Positions 1-4,755 of a stretch of DNA of 7,178 bases are shown in pieces. Position 1 is the stretch's first letter. Every line of letters starts with the position of its first letter. A model generated the notes under the pieces. The model did not search any database, was not told the DNA's origin, and saw only the letters and a list, made by a program, of their open reading frames with translations. Location of the stretch: assembly GCA_023412515.1 (NCBI GenBank), contig JAEYNO010000369.1, forward strand, positions 1-7,178, in the 5' to 3' direction. This DNA comes from Actinomycetes bacterium. GTDB lineage: Bacteria > Actinomycetota > Actinomycetes > Actinomycetales > Cellulomonadaceae. A program made the position numbers and the translations under genes.

Positions 1-35
<35 letters not shown>

Positions 36-55
36 CGGGCCCCCACGGCGCAGCG

Positions 56-1051
56 TCAGGCGGGGACGGCGACGGCCCTCGGGTGGTCGACGCACCAGCG
101 CAGCGACGCGCGGACGGCGGCGGGGACGTCGTCCGGCTCGATCCCGAGCTCGGCGCAGCCCGCGGGGTCGCTCACGGCTCGCCGGTCCTGGAACCGCGCC
201 GTGTCGGGGAGGTGCACGCCGTGCTCGAACCCGGCCTGCGTGACCTGCTCCTGCGCCGCCTCGTACCCCGGGAGCACGGTCTCGAGCGGCACGACGACGA
301 CGTCCTGCGGGTCCCGCCCGAGCGCGTCGCAGCACATCTGGAAGAGCTCGAGGTACGTGAGCTCGTACGAGCTGATCGGGTACCGCGCCCCGTGCCGTCC
401 GAACTCCATCGCGCCGACGGCGGCCTGCGCCACCTGCCGCACGGTGACGGACGAGGTCGACCCGCCGAGCACGGGCACCACGCCGGGCTGCGAGGCCACG
501 ATGTCGAGGAAGCTCTGCCAGAGCGGACGCTGCCCGGGCACGAGGCCGAAGATGTACGGCAGACGCAGGATCATGACGTCCATGGCGCCGTCACCTTCGA
601 GGTACGCGACCTCCTCCTGCGCGAGGCGCGTGCGCGGGTAGCCGTTGCGCTCCCGGTAGCCCAGGTCGGGCCACTGCTCGGCCCACTGCGCGGTGTACGA
701 CCCGTAGAGCACGAACTTCGCGACGCCGGCCTCCCGCGCCAGGCGCGCGATCCGCTGGGTCGGCAGCACGTTCGCCTCGTAGAAGAACCGGGCGGCGGGC
801 GCGGGCGGGGTGGTCCGCTCGTCGGCGCCGATCGCGTAGAACACCGCGTGCTTGCCGGCGAGCAGGGCGCGCACGTCGTCGTCGGACATCGCGCCGAGGT
901 CGCCGAGGACCGACTCGACGGCCTCCGGGACGTGCCCGACGTCCCCGGTGGGCAGCGAGACGGCGGTGACCCCGTAGCCGCGCCGGAGCAGCTCGAGCGT
1001 CGTGTGGTAGCCCAGGAGGCCGGTGCCTCCGAGGACGAGCGTCTGGGTCAT
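56..1051 (-). CDS. NAD-dependent epimerase/dehydratase-like protein (extended SDR), atypical YxxxR
   Basis: A 331-residue protein of the extended short-chain dehydrogenase/reductase type, which act on nucleotide sugars and related substrates using NAD(P). The N-terminus carries the Rossmann motif GGTGLLG at residues 8-14 (GxxGxxG), followed by the expected helix and second strand. A YGSYT segment at 116-120 sits where the catalytic Ser/Thr is expected, and RLPYIFG at 163-169 matches the conserved strand after the active site. The usual YxxxK is YPRTR (138-142), with Arg replacing the catalytic Lys, so it may be a modified enzyme or a cofactor-binding, non-catalytic homologue. The C-terminal third (about 190-331) is the substrate-binding part and is not diagnostic. 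The ATG at 1051 has a weak GAGG about 7 bases upstream and starts just before the Rossmann strand. It is transcribed away from the nucleotidyltransferase gene. The fold is clear; the substrate is unknown. Confidence 0.85.
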   Translation of the reverse strand: MTQTLVLGGTGLLGYHTTLELLRRGYGVTAVSLPTGDVGHVPEAVESVLGDLGAMSDDDVRALLAGKHAVFYAIGADERTTPPAPAARFFYEANVLPTQRIARLAREAGVAKFVLYGSYTAQWAEQWPDLGYRERNGYPRTRLAQEEVAYLEGDGAMDVMILRLPYIFGLVPGQRPLWQSFLDIVASQPGVVPVLGGSTSSVTVRQVAQAAVGAMEFGRHGARYPISSYELTYLELFQMCCDALGRDPQDVVVVPLETVLPGYEAAQEQVTQAGFEHGVHLPDTARFQDRRAVSDPAGCAELGIEPDDVPAAVRASLRWCVDHPRAVAVPA

Positions 1052-1174
1052 GGCGGGCCTCGCTGTCGGGTGGGTCGGACGCTCTCGAGGCTAGGTCGGG
1101 GCGCTGCCCGGATCGCAGGCACTACGTCCTAGCCGATCGGCAAGTACTGGTCGCCCGAACGTGCGCCCGCCGGC

Positions 1175-1190
1175 ACTAGCGCGCGCTAGT
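1175..1190. promoter_or_regulatory. Perfect 16-bp palindrome, probable operator between divergent genes
   Basis: ACTAGCGCGCGCTAGT is identical to its reverse complement, with a CG step at its centre. It lies between the leftward epimerase-like gene and the rightward nucleotidyltransferase gene. A near copy, with the core CACTAGC-RCGC-GCTAGT, overlies the predicted transcription start of the glycoside hydrolase gene at 4625-4652. TAGTCT at 1187-1192 overlaps its right half and fits an actinobacterial -10 box (TANNNT), although I see no good -35 box. Its position and symmetry suggest binding by a dimeric repressor. An even-length palindrome with a central CG is typical of LacI-family sites, but the family cannot be decided from this window. 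Confidence 0.6.
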
Positions 1191-1269
1191 CTGCGGGCAG
1201 CGCCACCGCACCCGCTCGTGGCCCGCGAGGGCACCACCTCGCGTCGACGCAGCAGAGAGGCACACCGCC

Positions 1270-2055
1270 GTGCACCACCACACCGCCACGCTCGACGCCT
1301 ACGTCCACTCCGCCCGCGACTCCCCGTCCACGCTCGGCGTGATCCTGGGCGGCTCGGTCGCCCGCGGCACCGAGCGACCGGACTCCGACGTGGACGTCCA
1401 CCTCGTGGTCACCGAGCACGCGTTCGCCGCCGCTCGCGACGACGAGCGACTGAGCTTCACCACCCACGACGTGGCGACCTACGAAGGTGGGTACGTCGAC
1501 GTCAAGGTCGTCAGCCCGACCGTCCTGCGCGCCGCCGCCGAGCGCGCCGACGAGCCGACCCGGGCCGCGTTCGTCGGCGCGCGGACGGCGTGGAGCCGCC
1601 TCGACGACCTCGACGCGATGGTCGCGGCGATCCCGCACCTCGAGGACGACGAGTGGGACCGTCGTCGCGACTCCGCCGTGGCGCAGATGCGGCTCTACTC
1701 GGCGTACTTCGTCCCGCAGGGCGCGGCGCTCGGAGACCGGTACCTGCTCACCTGGGCCGCCCTGCACCAGGCGACCTCCGCCGGGCGGGCGCTGCTCGCG
1801 CACCACCGCACCCTCTTCCAGGGTCCGAAGTACCTCCGGTCGTCCGTCGCGGCGCTGCCGGACGTGACCGAGGAGACCCTCCGGCTGTTCGACCGGCTCG
1901 TGCGTGAGCCGACGGTCGAGGCGAGCACCGAGCTGCTGGTGGCCGTCGAGACGATCGTCCGCGCCCCGCTCGCCCCCGAGCGCACCCTCGGCAGGTACGT
2001 CGCGGACACCGAGCTCGCCTGGCTGTGGCGCGCACCGGTTCCGGAGGCGTTCTGA
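1270..2055 (+). CDS. Stand-alone nucleotidyltransferase of the DNA polymerase beta superfamily
   Basis: A 261-residue protein with the signature of nucleotidyltransferase folds. A Gly-Ser pair is at 28-29 (LGGSVARG). The metal-binding Asp pair follows at D40 and D42 (SDVDVHLVV). A likely third carboxylate is D77 (GGYVDVKVV). The remaining 160 or so residues are predicted mainly helical, as in the C-terminal domains of aminoglycoside or lincosamide nucleotidyltransferases and minimal nucleotidyltransferases. Members transfer a nucleoside monophosphate to a drug, a protein or another small molecule; nothing here identifies the acceptor. The start is GTG at 1270, preceded by AGAGAGG (1254-1260) at 9 bases. 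It stands alone: the divergent neighbour is the epimerase-like gene and it ends opposite the TetR gene. Possible roles are antibiotic modification or protein adenylylation, both guesses. Confidence 0.8.
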   Translation: MHHHTATLDAYVHSARDSPSTLGVILGGSVARGTERPDSDVDVHLVVTEHAFAAARDDERLSFTTHDVATYEGGYVDVKVVSPTVLRAAAERADEPTRAAFVGARTAWSRLDDLDAMVAAIPHLEDDEWDRRRDSAVAQMRLYSAYFVPQGAALGDRYLLTWAALHQATSAGRALLAHHRTLFQGPKYLRSSVAALPDVTEETLRLFDRLVREPTVEASTELLVAVETIVRAPLAPERTLGRYVADTELAWLWRAPVPEAF

Positions 2056-2069
2056 GCGACCGCAGGCCG

Positions 2070-2112
2070 GGCGGCGGCCGTCGTCGTCGTCATCGTGCCG
2101 ACGGCCGCCGCC
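2070..2112. terminator. Bidirectional hairpin terminator between convergent genes
   Basis: A perfect 13-bp inverted repeat, GGCGGCGGCCGTC at 2070-2082 and its complement at 2100-2112, encloses a 17-base loop. It fills most of the gap between the nucleotidyltransferase stop (2055) and the TetR stop (2113). There is no T run on either side, which is usual for GC-rich actinobacterial terminators. The symmetrical position between convergent stops argues for termination in both directions. Confidence 0.7.
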
Positions 2113-2775
2113 TCATGACCGACCGCGGGCGTCGGTGGGTACGCCAGCAGGCTCAGACACCACGTCGGCGAGCCGGCGGAACGTCGCGTCGAGCAGGTCG
2201 GCGAACTCGCGCCCCGAGCTCGCCGCGAGGTCGTGCGCGCTGCGCATGCACGCGAAGGCGGCACCGACAGCTGCATCCGGCGCCGGGTCGGCGTCCTCCC
2301 AGGCGCGGCCCGCGGCCCGCGCGCGTTCCCGCGCGGTGAGGACCACGGCCTTCTGCATGGCGTCGAGACGCTGGAGGTAGGCGGCCCGCAGCGCGTCGTC
2401 GGCCTGGACGACGGCCTCCATCGCGGCAGCGCGGTCGGCCCGGCCCGGGTCGGCGACGTAGTCGACCACGCCGTCGAACACGCGCCGCAAGGACTCCCAG
2501 AGCGGCTCGTGGGCCGGCCGCGCGCGCAGCGCCTCGACGAACTGGTCGGACATCGCGTCGTACTTGCCGAGGACGAGGTCGTCCTTCGAGGCGAAGTACC
2601 GGAAGAAGCTGCGGCGGGACATGCCGGCGGCCGACGCGATCTGCTCGACGGTCGTGCGCTCGTAGCCCTGGGCGACGAAGAGGTCCTGAGCGGCGTCGAT
2701 GAGCTCCGCCCGGACCGCGCGTCGGGTCCGCTCACGCAGCGGCGTCGTCGACGAGGCTCCCGTCATGTGCCGCAA
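2113..2775 (-). CDS. TetR/AcrR-family transcriptional repressor
   Basis: A regulator of about 220 residues, the usual TetR size. The N-terminal helix-turn-helix is clear: a first helix LIDAAQDLFVAQGY (about 25-38), then TTVEQIASAAGMSRRSFFRYF (41-61) ending in the classic SK-DDL segment. The C-terminal part (about 75-220) is the helical ligand-binding and dimer domain, too variable to name an inducer. I place the start at TTG (2773-2775) because AAGGAGG lies exactly 6 bases upstream. The ATG at 2764-2766 would be 15 bases from that site and gives 217 residues. A more upstream ATG (2809-2811) would put the operator-like repeat inside the gene and adds an unconserved leader. It is divergent from the SDR pair with an inverted repeat between them, so it probably represses that pair and itself. 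Confidence 0.88.
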   Translation of the reverse strand: MRHMTGASSTTPLRERTRRAVRAELIDAAQDLFVAQGYERTTVEQIASAAGMSRRSFFRYFASKDDLVLGKYDAMSDQFVEALRARPAHEPLWESLRRVFDGVVDYVADPGRADRAAAMEAVVQADDALRAAYLQRLDAMQKAVVLTARERARAAGRAWEDADPAPDAAVGAAFACMRSAHDLAASSGREFADLLDATFRRLADVVSEPAGVPTDARGRS

Positions 2776-2779
2776 TCTA

Positions 2780-2788
2780 CACCTCCTT
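2780..2788 (-). promoter_or_regulatory. Strong ribosome-binding site deciding the TetR start
   Basis: On the minus strand this reads AAGGAGGTG, close to the full anti-16S complement. The AAGGAGG core ends 6 bases before an in-frame TTG and 15 bases before the in-frame ATG. The spacing favours the TTG start. The same bases partly overlap the putative -35 box of the divergent SDR promoter. Confidence 0.6.
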
Positions 2789-2814
2789 GCGTTTGTGGCA
2801 CCGAGTGCCATACT
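2787..2814 (+). promoter_or_regulatory. Putative promoter of the SDR gene pair
   Basis: A -35-like TTGCGT (2787-2792) and a -10-like CATACT (2809-2814) are separated by 16 bases, giving a predicted start near 2821 and a leader of about 30 bases before the first SDR gene. The inverted repeat at 2796-2810 lies in the spacer and touches the -10 box, where a bound repressor would block RNA polymerase. The boxes are imperfect matches, so the exact location is tentative. Confidence 0.4.
2796..2810. promoter_or_regulatory. Inverted repeat, probable TetR operator
   Basis: TGGCAC-CGA-GTGCCA is a perfect 6-bp inverted repeat with a 3-base centre, in the intergenic region between the TetR gene and the divergent SDR gene. 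Size and position fit a TetR dimer site. A partial copy of the right half follows 19 bases downstream (CGAGTGCCATA at 2802-2812 against CGAGTGACATT at 2821-2831), which may be a second, weaker half-site. Binding by the neighbouring TetR protein is inferred from location. Confidence 0.6.
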
Positions 2815-2851
2815 TGGCGGCGAGTGACATTCGAGCGTTCAGGAGGCAGTC

Positions 2852-3679
2852 ATGTCGAAGGTCTGGTTCATCACGGGGACGAGCCGCGGGTTCGGCCGGG
2901 AGTTCGCGCGCGCCGCCCTGGGTCGCGGCGACCGGGTCGCCGCGACCGCACGCGACACCACCTCCCTCGCCGACCTGGTGCAGGACTTCGGGGACGCGGT
3001 CCTCCCGCTGAGCCTGGACGTGACCGACCGCGCGGCGGTGGGCGCGGCCGTGTCCGCCGCGGTCGAGCAGTTCGGCCGCCTCGACGTGGTCGTGAACAAC
3101 GCCGGGTACGGGCTGTTCGGGGCGGTCGAGGAGATCACCGAGCAGCAGTTGCGCGACCAGCTGGAGGTCAACCTGTTCGGCGTGCTGCACGTCACGCAGG
3201 CCGTGCTGCCGGTCCTGCGCCGGCAGGGCTTCGGTCACGTCGTGCAGATCTCCACGATCGGGGGCGTCGCCGCGTTCCCGACCCTGGGCGGCTACCACGC
3301 CTCGAAGTGGGCGCTCGAGGGCCTGACCGAGTCGCTCGCGCAGGAGGTCGCCCACCTCGGCATCAAGGTGACCCTGGTCGAGCCGGGCGCCTTCGCGACC
3401 GACTGGGCCACCAGCAGCGCCGTGCACGCGGACCCGATGCCCGCGTACGACCCGGTCCGTCAGGCGATGGCCGAGCGGGGCGCCGAGGCGGGCGACGCCG
3501 CGGTGGGCGACCCCCGCGGGGCGGGCCGGGCCCTGCTCACCGTCGTCGACGCCGACGAGCCGCCGCTGCGCGTGCTGTTCGGCAGCCAGCCGACGCACAT
3601 CGCCCCGGCCGTGTACCGCTCGCGGCTCGAGACGTGGGAGCGCTGGAACCACGTCTCGGTCGCGGCGGACGGGCGCTGA
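2852..3679 (+). CDS. Classical short-chain dehydrogenase/reductase, NADP(H)-type
   Basis: A 275-residue soluble oxidoreductase of the classical SDR family, which interconverts alcohols and carbonyls with NAD(P)(H). Motifs in order: TGTSRGFG (8-15), the cofactor glycine motif; DV at 56-57; NNAG at 82-85; N107; YHASK at 148-152 with catalytic Tyr148 and Lys152; EPG after the sixth strand. Arg12 in the glycine motif and Arg34 after strand 2 suggest NADPH preference. The residue 13 before the catalytic Tyr is Thr135, preceded by Ser134 (sequence IST), where most relatives have Ser-Ser. The C-terminal 90 residues form the substrate lid and do not reveal the substrate. The ATG at 2852 follows AGGAGG (2841-2846) by 5 bases. 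It is first in a two-gene unit with the next SDR and is probably controlled by the divergent TetR. Confidence 0.9.
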   Translation: MSKVWFITGTSRGFGREFARAALGRGDRVAATARDTTSLADLVQDFGDAVLPLSLDVTDRAAVGAAVSAAVEQFGRLDVVVNNAGYGLFGAVEEITEQQLRDQLEVNLFGVLHVTQAVLPVLRRQGFGHVVQISTIGGVAAFPTLGGYHASKWALEGLTESLAQEVAHLGIKVTLVEPGAFATDWATSSAVHADPMPAYDPVRQAMAERGAEAGDAAVGDPRGAGRALLTVVDADEPPLRVLFGSQPTHIAPAVYRSRLETWERWNHVSVAADGR

Positions 3680-3714
3680 GCGCGACCACCGACGAGAGCA
3701 GGACGGAGCAGATC

Positions 3715-4557
3715 ATGAGTGCGAAGACCGTCGTCCTGACCGGGGCGAGCGACGGGATCGGTGCGGCCGCGGCCCGCAGACTCGCCGCCGACGGCCACCG
3801 CGTCGTCCTCGTCGGGCGGTCCGCCCAGAGGACCGCCACCCTGGCCCGCGAGCTCGGCGCGGACCACCGCCTCGCCGACTTCGCCCGGCTCGACGAGGTC
3901 CGTCGGCTCGCGCGCGAGCTCCGGGAGGACTACCCCCGCATCGACGTGCTCGCCAACAACGCGGGCGGCATCTTCGGCGACCGAAGCAGGACCGTCGACG
4001 GGAACGAGAAGACGCTGCAGGTCAACCACCTCGCGCCGTTCCTCCTGACGAACCTCCTGCTCGAGACCCTGGTCGCGAGCGGCGCCTCGGTCGTCAGCAC
4101 CTCCAGCGTCGGCGCCAGGATCTTCGGCCGGATCGACGTCGACGACCTGGACAACGACCGCCGGTACTCCCCCAGCAAGGCGTACGGCGACACCAAGCTC
4201 GCGAACATCCTCGTCACCCAGGAGCTGCACCGGCGGTACGCGCGCGACGGCCTCTCGGCGGTCGCCTTCCACCCGGGCAACGTGCGCACGAGCTTCGCGT
4301 CCGACACGACCAGCCTCATGCGCCTCGTCTACCGGACGCCGCTGCGCCACGTCGCCGGGCTCATCACCCCGGAGAAGGGTGCCGAGCCGCTCGTGCAGCT
4401 GGTCGAGGGCACCCCCGGCACGGACTGGATCTCCGGCGAGTACTACGAGAGGGGCCGACCCGCGCGAACCAACCGGCAGGCTGCGGACCCGGTCCTGGCG
4501 GCGCGACTCTGGAGCGCCAGCGTGGACCGGGTCGGACTGGGCGACGTGGCTCGCTGA
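3715..4557 (+). CDS. SDR family oxidoreductase (retinol-dehydrogenase/WW-oxidoreductase-like type)
   Basis: A 280-residue short-chain dehydrogenase distinct from its upstream neighbour. It has TGASDGIG at 9-16, Arg35 after strand 2 (VGRS, consistent with NADPH), NNAG at 81-84, Asn104, Ser130/Ser131, and YGDTK at 157-161 with catalytic Tyr157 and Lys161. The segment between the catalytic Ser and Tyr is long (about 26 residues against 13 in classical SDRs) and contains DVDDLDNDRRYSP. This resembles retinol-dehydrogenase-like and WW-domain-oxidoreductase-like SDRs, here without a WW domain. HPGNVRTSF (about 184-192) is the usual post-active-site strand. The open frame extends far upstream, but the ATG at 3715 is chosen because GGAG (3705-3708) is 6 bases before it and the cofactor motif begins just after. 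It lies 35 bp after the first SDR and is probably co-transcribed. The substrate is unknown. Confidence 0.88.
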   Translation: MSAKTVVLTGASDGIGAAAARRLAADGHRVVLVGRSAQRTATLARELGADHRLADFARLDEVRRLARELREDYPRIDVLANNAGGIFGDRSRTVDGNEKTLQVNHLAPFLLTNLLLETLVASGASVVSTSSVGARIFGRIDVDDLDNDRRYSPSKAYGDTKLANILVTQELHRRYARDGLSAVAFHPGNVRTSFASDTTSLMRLVYRTPLRHVAGLITPEKGAEPLVQLVEGTPGTDWISGEYYERGRPARTNRQAADPVLAARLWSASVDRVGLGDVAR

Positions 4558-4565
4558 CGCGTCGC

Positions 4566-4586
4566 GGCGGGCGCGAGGCACCCGCC
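4566..4586 (+). terminator. Possible weak terminator after the SDR pair
   Basis: GGCGGG (4566-4571) and CCCGCC (4581-4586) can pair around a 9-base loop, 8 bases after the stop of the second SDR gene and just upstream of the glycosidase promoter. The stem is short and there is no T run, so termination is only plausible from position. Confidence 0.35.
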
Positions 4587-4594
4587 CGGCGTCC

Positions 4595-4624
4595 TTGCGC
4601 CGCACCAGGCGAGCGGCCTACGCT
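4595..4624 (+). promoter_or_regulatory. Promoter of the family 3 glycoside hydrolase gene
   Basis: A -35 box TTGCGC (4595-4600), an 18-base spacer and a -10 box TACGCT (4619-4624, TANNNT) match a housekeeping-type actinobacterial promoter. The predicted start is near 4631, giving a leader of about 125 bases before the ATG at 4756. The inverted repeat at 4625-4652 begins right after the -10 box and covers the predicted start, the classic position for repression. Confidence 0.6.
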
Positions 4625-4652
4625 CGCAGCACTAGCACGCGCTAGTGCTGCG
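4625..4652. promoter_or_regulatory. 28-bp inverted repeat over the glycosidase transcription start, probable operator
   Basis: Perfect 12-bp arms, CGCAGCACTAGC (4625-4636) and its complement (4641-4652), flank ACGC. The whole 28-bp element is symmetrical apart from one base pair. The core CACTAGC-ACGC-GCTAGT matches the palindrome at 1175-1190 at 15 of 16 positions. It begins directly after the -10 box, so a bound dimer would block initiation. As RNA it could also form a hairpin at the 5' end of the transcript. The binding protein is not recognisable here; a sugar-responsive repressor would fit the downstream gene. Confidence 0.65.
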
Positions 4653-4755
4653 ACGAGGCACACGGCGAGCTCGACGGCGAGACGAGACCCCGCCCTCGAT
4701 CCCCGGATGTCCGCCGCGCCGCACCGCCCGACGAGCACCGAGGACGAGGACCGCC

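Noticed and set aside
1088..1093. TAGCCT on the minus strand as -10 box of the epimerase-like gene
   Set aside because: It fits TANNNT, but no -35 box is seen at 17-19 bases, and single hexamers of this kind occur by chance.
83..1132. Long open frame on the plus strand opposite the epimerase-like gene
   Set aside because: Its product is an Arg/Asp/Val/His-rich stretch without motifs, and the opposite strand encodes a clear Rossmann protein. Long antisense frames are expected at this GC content.
2776..2811. Longer TetR start at the ATG of 2809-2811
   Set aside because: It would put the operator-like repeat inside the coding region and adds a Cys/Arg-rich leader, while an ideal ribosome-binding site lies between it and the TTG start.
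2233..3714. Upstream extension of the second SDR frame, suggesting a 774-residue fusion
   Set aside because: It runs through the TetR gene and the first SDR in another frame, is Arg/Gly-rich without motifs, and the ATG at 3715 has its own ribosome-binding site and begins at the cofactor motif.
4645..4755. Upstream GTG start giving the glycosidase an N-terminal extension or signal peptide
   Set aside because: The extension is Arg/Pro-rich with no hydrophobic core, the GTG lies inside the operator and close to the predicted transcription start, and the ATG at 4756 has a good ribosome-binding site.
4653..4755. Possible riboswitch or leader peptide in the long 5' leader of the glycosidase
   Set aside because: Only short, unconvincing stems are visible. 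A start at 4707 opens a frame that overlaps the gene without features, and no known riboswitch core was recognised.
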